Assembly (NCBI GenBank): GCA_902475515.1
Contig: CABSAB010000004.1
Location: 1-15,961 of the forward strand
Source of the DNA: an uncultured Eubacteriales bacterium
GTDB taxonomy: Bacteria; Bacillota; Clostridia; Oscillospirales; Oscillospiraceae
Direction: 5' to 3'
DNA: 15,961 nt
Positions 1-6,894 of this stretch are shown here, piece after piece. Below the pieces are notes generated by a model. It saw only the letters and a list, made by a program, of their open reading frames with translations, was not told where the DNA came from and did no database searches. The position numbers were made by a program, and so were the translations under genes. How positions within the stretch are numbered: the first letter of the stretch is position 1; the number at the start of each line of letters is the position of its first letter.

Positions 1-2
1 AA

Positions 3-155
3 GAAAGCTATGAGAAGGCCCTGGAGGCGCTGCTGGGCGACAGCCAGATCATGGGGATGCTGGTGCGCTGCGGCATTCTGGAGGAGGACGGGCACAAGCA
101 TGTGTCCTATACCCAAAACGACCTGTTCTATGAAATATCCATCCAGCTGTCCTGA
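3..155 (+). CDS. C-terminal fragment of an unidentified protein
   Basis: The frame starting at base 3 is open from the window edge to a TGA at 153-155 and encodes about 50 residues that end in YEISIQLS. It is acidic and soluble-looking, with no membrane segment. It is preferred over the overlapping frame from base 10 because that frame reads as an Arg/Trp/Cys-rich string typical of a shadow, and because the stop lies 25 bases before the lspA start, as expected for the upstream gene of an operon. Too little is visible to name a family, so no function is proposed. The N-terminal part lies outside the window. Confidence 0.5.
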   Translation, partial: ESYEKALEALLGDSQIMGMLVRCGILEEDGHKHVSYTQNDLFYEISIQLS

Positions 156-180
156 GGACCCTGGGAAAGAGGGGAAACGT

Positions 181-684
181 GTGATCTATACCATAGCCAT
201 TGTCCTGCTGGTGGCCCTGGACCAGCTGGTGAAGTACGGCGTCAAGACCGCCATCCCCCTGGGGGGCCAGGTGGATTTTATTCCCCATGTGCTGGGGCTG
301 ACGCACCTACGGAACACCGGTGCGGCCTTTTCCATGCTGGATGGAGGCGGCGCCCGGTGGTTTTTTGTGATTCTCACCGCGGTGGTGGTGCTGGTGCTGC
401 TGTATCTGCTGTATGCCAAGAAGATCACCCATCCCCTGGGCTGCTGGACGCTGACGCTGATTGTGGCCGGTGCTCTGGGCAATCTCATTGACCGGGTGCT
501 CTATGGAAACGTGGTGGACATGTTCGAGACGCTGTTTATGCATTTTCCCATTTTCAATGTGGCGGATATTTTCGTAGTGGTGGGCGGCATCGGATTTTGC
601 GTCTATTACGGCTTCCTGCACGACAAGTGGCAGGCGAAACATAACAAAGAAGGAGCGGAGGAACCCCATGAGGATTCTCTGTGA
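181..684 (+). CDS. lspA: Lipoprotein signal peptidase (signal peptidase II)
   Basis: LspA is the membrane aspartyl protease that removes signal peptides from prolipoproteins after lipidation. The 167-residue product has about four hydrophobic segments. It carries the conserved DQLVK stretch (Asp14), the NTGAAFS motif (Asn45 onward), GALGNLIDR (97-105), VVDMF and FNVADIF; the last two supply the expected catalytic Asp pair, Asp113 and Asp129. The open frame extends upstream to base 10, but that extension is Arg/Trp-rich and overlaps the preceding gene. The GTG at 181, after GAGGGG at 169-174, gives the normal family length and a hydrophobic N terminus. Its last 17 bases overlap the following pseudouridine synthase gene, so the two are probably translationally coupled. 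A lipoprotein substrate candidate is encoded at 10928-12457. Confidence 0.95.
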   Translation: MIYTIAIVLLVALDQLVKYGVKTAIPLGGQVDFIPHVLGLTHLRNTGAAFSMLDGGGARWFFVILTAVVVLVLLYLLYAKKITHPLGCWTLTLIVAGALGNLIDRVLYGNVVDMFETLFMHFPIFNVADIFVVVGGIGFCVYYGFLHDKWQAKHNKEGAEEPHEDSL

Positions 685-1573
685 GGTAGAAGGCGTCCGG
701 CTGGACGCCTTTTTGTCGGACAGCGAGACGGGGCTTACCCGCAGTGCCGCCCAAAAGCTTCTGGAAAGCGGCGCTGTGTTGGTGAATGGCAGCCCGGTGA
801 AGAAGAACTATAAGACCCGCCTGGGGGACACTGTCGACGTGACCATCCCTGAGCCTGAGCCGCTGGAGCTCCTGCCGGAGGATATCCCCCTGGATGTGCG
901 GTATGAGGACAAGGATGTCATTGTCATCAACAAGCCCAAGGGGCTGGTGGTGCACCCTGCCCCGGGCCACTGGAGCGGGACGCTGGTCAACGGCCTGCTG
1001 TATCACTGCAAGGATTCCCTCTCGGGCATTAACGGGGCCATCCGCCCGGGCATTGTCCACCGGATCGATATGGATACCAGCGGCCTTTTGATCGTGGCAA
1101 AGAACGACTTTGCCCATGAGGCCCTGTCCGCACAGCTGCAAGACCATTCCCTGTCCCGGGTCTATGAGGCCATTGTTTTGGGCAATATCAAAGCCGATTC
1201 CGGCACCATCGATGCCCCCATCGGCCGCCATCCTGCGGACCGGAAGAAGATGGCCGTCACCGAGAAGGGCAGCCGCCCGGCCGTTACCCATTTTGAGGTG
1301 ATCGCCCGGTATGCGGGGTATACCCACCTGCGGCTCAAACTGGAGACCGGGCGCACCCATCAGATCCGGGTGCACCTTGCGTGGCAGAACCACCCCATTC
1401 TGGGAGATGCGGTTTATGGGCGGGGCAAAGCCCTGGGTCAGGAGAGCCAGTGTCTCCATGCCCGGAGCCTGAGCTTCCGCCATCCCCGCACCGGGGAGAT
1501 GGTCACGGTCCACAGCGAACTGCCCGAATATTTTGAGAATGTCCTGAAAAAACTTGGCGCTCCTGTCGGTTGA
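668..1573 (+). CDS. RluD-family RNA pseudouridine synthase
   Basis: This 301-residue protein has the standard two-part layout of RluA/RluD enzymes, which convert uridine to pseudouridine in 23S rRNA. The N-terminal S4 RNA-binding domain is about residues 10-65 (RLDAFLS, TRSAAQKLLESGAVLVNG). The catalytic domain carries HRIDMDTSG at 131-139, where Asp136 is the expected nucleophile, followed later by GRTHQIRVHL. The ATG at 668 follows GGAGG at 657-661 and lies inside the end of lspA; the lspA-rluD pairing is common in Firmicutes. The exact target uridine cannot be read from sequence, and RluA, RluC and RluD types are hard to separate, so no symbol is given. A terminator hairpin begins within the last codons. 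Confidence 0.93.
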   Translation: MRILCEVEGVRLDAFLSDSETGLTRSAAQKLLESGAVLVNGSPVKKNYKTRLGDTVDVTIPEPEPLELLPEDIPLDVRYEDKDVIVINKPKGLVVHPAPGHWSGTLVNGLLYHCKDSLSGINGAIRPGIVHRIDMDTSGLLIVAKNDFAHEALSAQLQDHSLSRVYEAIVLGNIKADSGTIDAPIGRHPADRKKMAVTEKGSRPAVTHFEVIARYAGYTHLRLKLETGRTHQIRVHLAWQNHPILGDAVYGRGKALGQESQCLHARSLSFRHPRTGEMVTVHSELPEYFENVLKKLGAPVG

Positions 1574-1589
1574 CAGGGGCCCTTTTTTT
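1559..1589 (+). terminator. Rho-independent terminator overlapping the rluD-like stop
   Basis: Stem GCTCCTGTC (1559-1567) and GACAGGGGC (1572-1580) encloses a GGTT loop with one T-G wobble. Two C residues and then seven T residues (1583-1589) follow. The TGA stop (1571-1573) lies in the loop and 3' arm. It ends the lspA unit and insulates the riboswitch. Confidence 0.85.
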
Positions 1590-1630
1590 CGATAAAATGC
1601 AAGTAGAACCGCAAAGTGAATATAGACAAT

Positions 1631-1725
1631 GTCTTCGGGGGGCCGGACCGATCCGGCTGAGATTGCGCGAAACCGAGCGCTGACCCGCTGAACCTGAAAC
1701 GGATGATACCGGCGTAGGAAAAGAC
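1631..1725 (+). promoter_or_regulatory. TPP riboswitch (THI element)
   Basis: The conserved thiamine pyrophosphate aptamer features are present in order. P1 is formed by GTCTT (1631-1635) and AAGAC (1721-1725). The CTGAGAT core is at about 1657-1663, followed by TGACCCGCTGAACCTGA at about 1681-1697 and GGATGATACCGGCGTAGGAA at 1701-1720. The element sits directly upstream of thiT, whose product imports thiamine, so the logic is feedback: high TPP should lower thiT expression. The start of the transcript is not clear; I see no strong promoter between 1590 and 1630. Confidence 0.95.
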
Positions 1726-1742
1726 TGAGAACACTCTCAAAT

Positions 1743-1772
1743 GCCGCATTGCTTCCGTGTTTGCAATGCGGC
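1743..1772 (+). terminator. Hairpin in the TPP riboswitch expression platform
   Basis: A perfect 10-bp stem, GCCGCATTGC (1743-1752) and GCAATGCGGC (1763-1772), has a 10-base loop and lies between the aptamer and the thiT ribosome binding site. It is followed by TCTAATTTATATTT, which is U-rich but interrupted. It most likely acts as the regulated intrinsic terminator. The imperfect U tract leaves room for another mode, and no clear antiterminator partner was found by eye apart from a weak CAATG at about 1629. Confidence 0.6.
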
Positions 1773-1799
1773 TCTAATTTATATTTGGGAGGAATCTCT

Positions 1800-2363
1800 A
1801 TGAAAACAAACCTGAAGCTTCGCGCCCTGTGCGAGGGGGCCATTATGGTGGCCATTGCCCAGATTCTCAGCTATATCAAGCTGTGGGAGCTGCCCTGGGG
1901 CGGCTCGGTGGTGCTGGCCATGCTGCCCATCGTGCTCTACGCGGTCCGTTGGGGCCTGGGCAGCGGTCTGATCGCGTCCTTTGCCTTTGGTGTGCTGCAG
2001 TTCCTGTTTGACGGGGGCTTCGCCATTGGCTGGCAGTCCATCATCGGTGATTATCTGGTGGCCTTCGGCGTCCTGGGCCTGGCGGGACTGGTCCACGGGA
2101 AAAAGTACGGCGTACTGACCGGCACCCTGATCGGCTGTGGAGCCCGGTTCCTGGTACATTATGTGGTGGGTGCCACCATCTGGGCAGAGTATATGCCTGA
2201 GGAGTTTTTCGGCATGACTATGACCAGCCCCTGGTTCTATTCGCTGCTGTACAATGGGTCCTACATGGCCCTGGACTGCATCATTACCCTGGTGGTTTTC
2301 GCCCTGCTGTATAAGCCCATGGGCAAGTACCTGCGGGGTGAGGATATTCTCCAAGCCGCGTAA
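1800..2363 (+). CDS. thiT: Thiamine-specific ECF transporter S component ThiT
   Basis: ThiT is the membrane substrate-binding subunit of an energy-coupling-factor importer; it captures thiamine and works with a shared EcfA-EcfA'-EcfT module, which is not encoded here. The 187-residue product has about six hydrophobic helices. It keeps residues that line the pocket in the known Lactococcus ThiT: Trp33 in WELPWGG, His120 and Trp128 in the HYVVGATIW stretch, and the Tyr-Asn pair at 151-152. Asp84 sits where ThiT usually has Glu. The ATG at 1800 follows GGGAGGA (1787-1793). An open TTG at 1749 is rejected because it lies in the riboswitch hairpin. Control by the upstream TPP riboswitch agrees with the assignment. 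A terminator closes the unit. Confidence 0.95.
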   Translation: MKTNLKLRALCEGAIMVAIAQILSYIKLWELPWGGSVVLAMLPIVLYAVRWGLGSGLIASFAFGVLQFLFDGGFAIGWQSIIGDYLVAFGVLGLAGLVHGKKYGVLTGTLIGCGARFLVHYVVGATIWAEYMPEEFFGMTMTSPWFYSLLYNGSYMALDCIITLVVFALLYKPMGKYLRGEDILQAA

Positions 2364-2375
2364 ATCGAGCCTTTT

Positions 2376-2400
2376 GCCCTCCGGCAGCTTACCGGAGGGC
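2376..2400 (+). terminator. Probable terminator after thiT
   Basis: Nine-bp perfect stem GCCCTCCGG (2376-2384) and CCGGAGGGC (2392-2400) with a 7-base loop, preceded by CTTTT and followed by GTTTCTAT. The T tract is short, so efficiency may be moderate. Confidence 0.65.
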
Positions 2401-2440
2401 GTTTCTATAACCAAAACGCATAGTTCATGCCCCATAGATA

Positions 2441-2470
2441 TTGGAAAAATCCGCCCGTTTGACGTATGAT
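2441..2470 (+). promoter_or_regulatory. Putative sigma-A promoter of the SnoaL-like trio
   Basis: TTGGAA (2441-2446) and TATGAT (2465-2470) are separated by 18 bases, about 30 bases before the first ribosome binding site. This follows the thiT terminator, so the trio is probably transcribed independently of TPP. A TTGACG at 2459-2464 lacks a well-spaced -10 and was not used. No inverted repeat suggesting a specific operator is evident. Confidence 0.45.
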
Positions 2471-2502
2471 AATAGATACAATACAAGATAGGAGGCCCAG
2501 AT

Positions 2503-3231
2503 TTGGATAAGCTTTTATTTCTGACGGAGCGCTGGGAGGATCAGCGCACCATTAAAAATCTCATGGGCAAATACGTCAACTGCCTGCTTTTGAACCGGCA
2601 GGGGGAGATCTTTGACGCTTTTTTCAGCAAGCGGGCAGATGTGTGCCTGACCTTTAACGACGGCAGCTATGTCGGTCCCCAGGCCGTCTCCGGCTACTTT
2701 GCCGCCTTGGTGGAGCGGAACAAGCTGTCAGCGAAGCTTCTCCAGCAGCGCCTGCCCGAGAAGCTGGGAGACCGGACCGAGGAGGAAATCTACGGCATCG
2801 GTCCGTTTCATGTGAAACCTCTCACCGCCCCGGTCATCGAGGTGGCCGAGGATGGCGAGACCGCCAAGGGACTGTGGTTCTGTCTGGGCTGCAATGCCGA
2901 AGTCACCTCCCGGGGCCCTGAGGCCAGCTGGACTTGGGGTTACTTCGCTGGGGATTTTGTATACGAGGACGATGACTGGAAGATCTGGCATCTCCAGTAT
3001 TTAAACGATGTGGATTCCCTCTGCGGTCAAAGCTGGGGGAAGGAAGTCGTGCCCTATCCGGAGCTTCCGGAATTTGCGGCGCTTCGGGGCTTTGCCCTGC
3101 CGCCCTATACGGTGTCCGGGACCGAGCGGCCCCTGTACACCGTGGACCGCCCCCTGACAGGAGCGCCCCGCATCCCGGAGCCGTACAAAACATTTTCGGA
3201 GACATTTTCCTACGGAAAGGAGGCGGTCTGA
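2503..3231 (+). CDS. SnoaL/NTF2-like protein, first of three
   Basis: The 242-residue protein has the cone-shaped NTF2/SnoaL-like fold signature, found in dehydratases, isomerases and cyclases acting on small hydrophobic compounds. The first helix motif is EDQRTIKNLMGKY (12-24), with Tyr24 at the position of an active-site Tyr in families such as BaiE. A His (103) precedes VIEVAEDGETAKG (111-123), and the last strand carries WKIWH (159-163). The Asp usually placed a few residues after the helix-one Tyr is not evident, so standard dehydratase chemistry is uncertain. Residues 225-238 form a tail (PEPYKTF, then SYG) shared with the next two proteins. There is no signal peptide. The TTG at 2503 is chosen because AGGAGG (2490-2495) lies 7 bases upstream. 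The next gene starts immediately after its stop. The substrate is unknown. Confidence 0.8.
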   Translation: MDKLLFLTERWEDQRTIKNLMGKYVNCLLLNRQGEIFDAFFSKRADVCLTFNDGSYVGPQAVSGYFAALVERNKLSAKLLQQRLPEKLGDRTEEEIYGIGPFHVKPLTAPVIEVAEDGETAKGLWFCLGCNAEVTSRGPEASWTWGYFAGDFVYEDDDWKIWHLQYLNDVDSLCGQSWGKEVVPYPELPEFAALRGFALPPYTVSGTERPLYTVDRPLTGAPRIPEPYKTFSETFSYGKEAV

Positions 3232-3948
3232 TTGAAAGCACCGAATTACTCCGACCTGGAGCTGATCCAGCGAGTCTGGGACGTGGAGGAGATTAAGAAA
3301 GTTGCCGCTAAGCGCTGCTATTATATTGCGGGTGATCTGCGGGAGCAGGAACTGAATGACCTTTGGGTCACAGGCGAGGAAGCAAAAAAGACCGCATCCT
3401 TTGGCCGCAACTGGGGCTATTATGTGGGGATGGATGCCATCCGGGAGTATTATGTAAACGAGCATCAAGAGAAGATCGGCGCCCTGCCCGGAAAGCATTA
3501 CGGCGACGGATGCCTGTTCCACCACCCGGCATCCACGGGCCTTGTGTACGAGGCTTATGACGGAAAAACTGCCCGGGGGCTGTGGTACTGCATTTCCCAA
3601 GAGACGCTGCCCATCTCTGAAACGGAGGCGGACGCCCGCTGGTACATGGAAAAGCTGGCTATTGACTTTCTGAAAGAGGACGGGAAGTGGAAGATCTGGC
3701 ACTTGGTCGTCGCCACGGATCTCCAGAGCGAGGCCGGGGCCAACTATATGGAGCAGAAGGTGGATCTGCCCGATGAAGAGAATGCCGCCTATGTGGAGTT
3801 CGGCACGCCGAATCTTCCCATGCGGACCCACAACGAGCGGTATAACTGGCTGGATAACTACCCCGCCCCACCGGTGCCCTATGCCACATTTGACGAGGAA
3901 CACAGCTACGGCCCCGAGGGCCACCCGGACTACGAGGAGGCGGAGTGA
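3232..3948 (+). CDS. SnoaL/NTF2-like protein, second of three
   Basis: This 238-residue cytoplasmic protein is distantly related to its upstream neighbour. Helix one reads EEIKKVAAKRCYY (19-31), with Tyr30/31 and a following Asp35. FHH (96-98) is spaced from the LVYEAYDGKTARG segment exactly as His103 is in the first protein. WKIWH recurs at 153-157, and the C-terminal PVPYATF...HSYG motif begins at 214. It has more Tyr and His in its core (NWGYY, EYY) than the first protein and looks the most enzyme-like. The start is a TTG directly after the previous TGA (3229-3231), with AAAGGAGG at 3216-3223, which indicates translational coupling. The third gene begins one base after its stop. Fold assignment is fairly safe; the reaction and substrate cannot be deduced. 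Confidence 0.8.
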   Translation: MKAPNYSDLELIQRVWDVEEIKKVAAKRCYYIAGDLREQELNDLWVTGEEAKKTASFGRNWGYYVGMDAIREYYVNEHQEKIGALPGKHYGDGCLFHHPASTGLVYEAYDGKTARGLWYCISQETLPISETEADARWYMEKLAIDFLKEDGKWKIWHLVVATDLQSEAGANYMEQKVDLPDEENAAYVEFGTPNLPMRTHNERYNWLDNYPAPPVPYATFDEEHSYGPEGHPDYEEAE

Positions 3949-3949
3949 T

Positions 3950-4723
3950 ATGCGGAAAAACCATTTGGATATTCACCAGCGGGTGCTGAACGCCGCCGCC
4001 AGTCAGGAGGTGGAGAACGTCAAGGCCCAACACACCTATCTCCACGGCCGGGCGGACGCCGCCGGGGAATGGGGCAAGATCTGGAGCAAGGACAACTGGT
4101 GCTCCTGGGGCCATATCTTTGGCCGGATGCGGGGCTTCCGTCAGGTCTGGAAAGGCTCCGTCACCGCCTATGACAACATGGCCATGCAGAACCATCTGAA
4201 TGTGCAGAAAATTTATCCCGAGATCGGCGGTATGGACCCCCGCCCCCTGATGGAGGCCAGCGTCCACACCCTGTTCACGGATATCATTGAGGTAGCCGAT
4301 GACGGCAAATCCGCCCGGGGAAGCTTTATCACCCCCGGCGTGATCTTCTGCCGGCTGAATCGCCACGAGTACCCCTACTGCAACGTCCTCTGGGAGCGCT
4401 ACGGCTCCGATTTCGTGCTGGAAAAGGGCAAATGGCTGTATCTCCACGAGCAGGTCTGCCCGGACATCATGGGCAAGCTGGATATGACCAACTTTGCCCA
4501 CGAGGATTTTGCCCGGCTGACGGCCCCGGTGGAGGCGGGCATCGGTCCCGTGACATTGGGCGAGGATCCGGAGGTCACAGATCCCGGTCCCCTGCATCTT
4601 CCCTACTCGGTCATCATGCCGCCCCAGAACACCGTGCCCTGGCCGGAGCCTTATGTGACGCTGGATAACGAACACAGCTATACGCCGGTGAAAACTGCCG
4701 CGGAATTGGCGGCGGAGCGGTAA
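3950..4723 (+). CDS. SnoaL/NTF2-like protein, third of three
   Basis: This 257-residue protein is the most diverged of the trio. It keeps helix one (QEVENVKAQHTYLHGRAD, about 19-36), a His (106) ahead of DIIEVADDGKSARG (111-124), the W-x-x-x-H motif as WLYLH (162-166) and the tail PEPYVTL...HSYT from residue 232. It carries an aromatic-rich insert (WGKIWSKDNWCSWGHIFG, 41-58) where the others are shorter, possibly a lid or interface. The ATG at 3950 follows AGGAGG (3935-3940) and sits one base after the preceding TGA. The same frame is open back to 3773, but that extension is an Arg/Thr/Pro-rich shadow inside gene two. A strong terminator follows. Catalytic status is unknown; it could be a partner subunit. 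Confidence 0.78.
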   Translation: MRKNHLDIHQRVLNAAASQEVENVKAQHTYLHGRADAAGEWGKIWSKDNWCSWGHIFGRMRGFRQVWKGSVTAYDNMAMQNHLNVQKIYPEIGGMDPRPLMEASVHTLFTDIIEVADDGKSARGSFITPGVIFCRLNRHEYPYCNVLWERYGSDFVLEKGKWLYLHEQVCPDIMGKLDMTNFAHEDFARLTAPVEAGIGPVTLGEDPEVTDPGPLHLPYSVIMPPQNTVPWPEPYVTLDNEHSYTPVKTAAELAAER

Positions 4724-4734
4724 CAGCGGTAAAA

Positions 4735-4766
4735 CGGGATGCAGGAACCCTCTGCATCCCGTTTTT
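4735..4766 (+). terminator. Strong terminator of the SnoaL-like operon
   Basis: A perfect 10-bp stem, CGGGATGCAG (4735-4744) and CTGCATCCCG (4752-4761), with a 7-base loop, is preceded by AAAA and followed by TTTTT. Confidence 0.92.
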
Positions 4767-4789
4767 ATAAATCCTTAATGGAACCTTAA

Positions 4790-4818
4790 TTGCATCCTGC
4801 AGCGGCCCGTGCTATCAT
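4790..4818 (+). promoter_or_regulatory. Sigma-A promoter of the VanY-like gene
   Basis: TTGCAT (4790-4795) and TATCAT (4813-4818) are separated by exactly 17 bases. They lie just after the operon terminator and about 24 bases before GGAG (4842-4845). Good match to the consensus, with no operator-like repeat. Confidence 0.75.
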
Positions 4819-4853
4819 ACATCTGAAAAGAGATCAGAAACGGAGCGGATTTT

Positions 4854-5471
4854 ATGAGACGGATCATCTGGGGGATATTGGCCGCAGGCTGCCTGGGGGT
4901 GCTGATCTTTGCCCTTTGCCTGCCGATGCTGGCCAAGAAAGAGACCGCATGGAATTTGCGGCTGGTAAACCGCAGCAATCCGATCCCTACAGACTACGAG
5001 TTGGAGCTTGCCGAGGTCCCTGGCGGGGAGCAGGTGGACGCGCGGATCTATGAGCCGCTGATGGACCTGCTGGAGGCCGCCGAGGCGGAGGGATTGGGCC
5101 CCATCGTGGTAGCGGGCTACCGCGCCGGGGATACCCAGCAGCGTATTCTGGACGAGGCGGTGGCGGATTATATGGCCCAGGGCTATACCCAGGAGGAGGC
5201 CCAGGCACTGGCGGAGGAATGGGTAGCCGTGCCCGGCTGCAGCGAGCATCAGCTGGGGATTGCGGTGGATATCAATGGTGCAGTCTATGACATCTATCCC
5301 TGGCTGGCGGAACACAGCTGGGAATATGGCTTTATCCTCCGCTACCCGGAGAACAAGGTGGAGATCACCGGCTGTCAGCCGGAAGAGTGGCATTTTCGCT
5401 ATGTGGGGAATGACGCCGCCAAGGAAATGTATGAAAGCGGCCAGTGTCTGGAGGAGTACCTGGAAGATTGA
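4854..5471 (+). CDS. VanY-like D-alanyl-D-alanine carboxypeptidase (peptidase M15B)
   Basis: This 205-residue enzyme should trim the terminal D-Ala from peptidoglycan stem peptides outside the membrane. Residues 4-27 form an uncleaved signal anchor after MRR, placing the catalytic part outside the cell. The M15B zinc motif SEHQLGIAVD (130-139) supplies His132 and Asp139. PEEWHFRYVG supplies His180, with Glu177 as the likely general base. AGYR (87-90) is the usual conserved Arg-containing strand. The ATG at 4854 follows GGAG (4842-4845). The gene is monocistronic, with its own promoter and a shared terminator. VanY-type enzymes are common housekeeping proteins in clostridia; no vanHAX ligase genes or VanRS regulators are present here, so a role in glycopeptide resistance is not supported. 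Confidence 0.92.
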   Translation: MRRIIWGILAAGCLGVLIFALCLPMLAKKETAWNLRLVNRSNPIPTDYELELAEVPGGEQVDARIYEPLMDLLEAAEAEGLGPIVVAGYRAGDTQQRILDEAVADYMAQGYTQEEAQALAEEWVAVPGCSEHQLGIAVDINGAVYDIYPWLAEHSWEYGFILRYPENKVEITGCQPEEWHFRYVGNDAAKEMYESGQCLEEYLED

Positions 5472-5482
5472 TACAGACAGAA

Positions 5483-5514
5483 AACGCGTGCGGCAGGTGT
5501 TTGCCGCACGCGTT
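5483..5514. terminator. Bidirectional terminator between convergent vanY-like and ALDH genes
   Basis: A perfect 13-bp stem, AACGCGTGCGGCA (5483-5495) and TGCCGCACGCGTT (5502-5514), has a 6-base loop. On the minus strand the stem is followed by TTCTGTC, and on the plus strand by CTATATTA. It lies 6 bases beyond the ALDH stop and 12 beyond the VanY-like stop, so both genes probably use it. Confidence 0.85.
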
Positions 5515-5519
5515 CTATA

Positions 5520-6890
5520 TTACCGTAAAAACATCCGAATCAGCTTCTCTTTCAGCGGGGTATATTTCTGATACCGGAAAGGGAGGTCCAGCCAGTTTGC
5601 CTTGTCCACGGTGCTTTTCTCGTGGGTAAAGGTGTCAAAGCCGTATTTTCCGTGATAGCTGCCCATGCCGCTCATGCCCACGCCGCCAAACCCCATCTCG
5701 GAGGTGGCCAGGTGAATGATGGTGTCGTTCACGCACCCGCCGCCGTAGCTGCACCGGGTCTGCACCGCCTGGATGTTCCCCCGGTTTCGGGAGAAAATAT
5801 ACAGCGCCAGAGGCCGGGGCCGGGATTGGACAAAGGTGATGGCCTCCTCCAGGGTCTTGTAGGGCAGTACCGGCAGGATGGGGCCAAATAGCTCCTGCCT
5901 CATGGCAGGGCCATCGGGGCTGGCCGGCCCCACCACTGTGGGGGCGATCCGGAGGGCCTCCGGGCTGCGGGAGCCGCCGAACAGCACAGTCTCGCCGTCC
6001 AGAATGTCCGTCAGCCGGGCAAAGTGTTTTTCGTTGATGATACGGCCGTAATCGGGATTTTCCAGAGGCTCTGTCCCGTACATTTCCCGAATGGCGGCGT
6101 ACAGCAGCGGCAGGAATTTGTCCATCACCGTTTCCTGAATGAGCAGATAGTCTGGGGCCACGCAGGTCTGGCCGCAGTTCAGGTATTTTCCAAAGGCGAT
6201 ACGTTTGGCCGCCACCTTGAGGTCGGCGGTCTCGTCTACAATGCAGGGGCTTTTGCCGCCCATCTCCAGCGTTACCGGGGTAAAATGCTTCGCCGCTTTC
6301 TCCAGCACCAGCCGCCCCACCTGGGTGCCGCCAGTGAAGAAGATGTAGTCAAATTCCTGCTCCAGAAGGTCGGCATTTTCCGCCCGGCCGCCCTCCACCA
6401 CTGCAACATATTCCTCTGGGAATATGGCGGAGATCAGGGCTTTGATAACGGCGGAGGTGTGGGGGGAATAGGCGCTGGGCTTCAATACCACAGTGTTTCC
6501 CGCCGCCACGGCGTCCACCAAAGGCTCCAGGGACAGCAGGAACGGATAGTTCCAGGGGCTCATGATGAGGGTGACGCCGTATGGTTCTTTCAGCACATAG
6601 CTCCGGGAGGGAAACTGGGCGATGGGTGTTTTTACCCGCCGCTTGGCAGAGAATTTCTCCAGATGCGTTTTCATGTAGGAAATCTCGCTGAGGGTCAGGC
6701 CCGTTTCGCACATGAAGGTCTCAAAAGCGGATTTCCCCAGGTCCTGCTGCAGGGCGTCGTTGATCTCAGGTTCCATTTTCTTGATCTCCCGGTACAGCCG
6801 GTCCAGCATCATGGTGCGGACTGCGGGAGAGCGGGTGGCGCCGGTGCGGAAGTATGTCCGCTGGCGGCTGACCAAATCGGCTATGTTCAT
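5520..6890 (-). CDS. NAD(P)-dependent aldehyde dehydrogenase (ALDH3-like)
   Basis: The 456-residue protein oxidises an aldehyde to a carboxylate with NAD(P)+. It has the short N terminus and overall size of class 3 / YwdH-like fatty or aromatic aldehyde dehydrogenases. Visible motifs are SPWNYP (111-116, Asn114), FTGGTQVGR (185-193, cofactor loop), LEMGGKSP (general base Glu209) and NCGQTC (238-243, nucleophile Cys243). The C terminus has basic and hydrophobic residues (KEKLIRMFLR) and could touch the membrane. There is no acylating signature, so a CoA-dependent reaction is unlikely. The ATG at 6890 lies 4 bases after the alcohol dehydrogenase stop, so the two are coupled and probably act on the same alcohol-aldehyde pair. 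The substrate is not known. Confidence 0.93.
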   Translation of the reverse strand: MNIADLVSRQRTYFRTGATRSPAVRTMMLDRLYREIKKMEPEINDALQQDLGKSAFETFMCETGLTLSEISYMKTHLEKFSAKRRVKTPIAQFPSRSYVLKEPYGVTLIMSPWNYPFLLSLEPLVDAVAAGNTVVLKPSAYSPHTSAVIKALISAIFPEEYVAVVEGGRAENADLLEQEFDYIFFTGGTQVGRLVLEKAAKHFTPVTLEMGGKSPCIVDETADLKVAAKRIAFGKYLNCGQTCVAPDYLLIQETVMDKFLPLLYAAIREMYGTEPLENPDYGRIINEKHFARLTDILDGETVLFGGSRSPEALRIAPTVVGPASPDGPAMRQELFGPILPVLPYKTLEEAITFVQSRPRPLALYIFSRNRGNIQAVQTRCSYGGGCVNDTIIHLATSEMGFGGVGMSGMGSYHGKYGFDTFTHEKSTVDKANWLDLPFRYQKYTPLKEKLIRMFLR

Positions 6891-6894
6891 AAAA

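Noticed and set aside
554..1855. 433-codon open frame on the minus strand across the pseudouridine synthase gene
   Set aside because: It runs antisense to a gene with clear catalytic motifs, crosses its terminator and the TPP riboswitch, and its translation has no recognisable domain. Long antisense frames are expected in GC-rich coding DNA.
2459..2482. TTGACG with TACAAT as the promoter of the SnoaL-like trio
   Set aside because: The spacer is only 12 bases; TTGGAA-N18-TATGAT just upstream is better.
3773..3949. Upstream extension of the third SnoaL-like gene
   Set aside because: The extension lies wholly inside the second gene and reads as Arg/Thr/Pro-rich shadow; the ATG at 3950 has an AGGAGG site.
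3001..4675. Long overlapping open frames on the minus strand opposite the SnoaL-like genes (3001-3924 and 3659-4675)
   Set aside because: They overlap each other and lie opposite genes with good ribosome binding sites and family motifs; compositional shadows.
2503..4723. Calling the trio bile acid 7-dehydratases (BaiE)
   Set aside because: The proteins are about 75-90 residues longer than BaiE, the catalytic residues match only partly, and no other bai-like genes are present.
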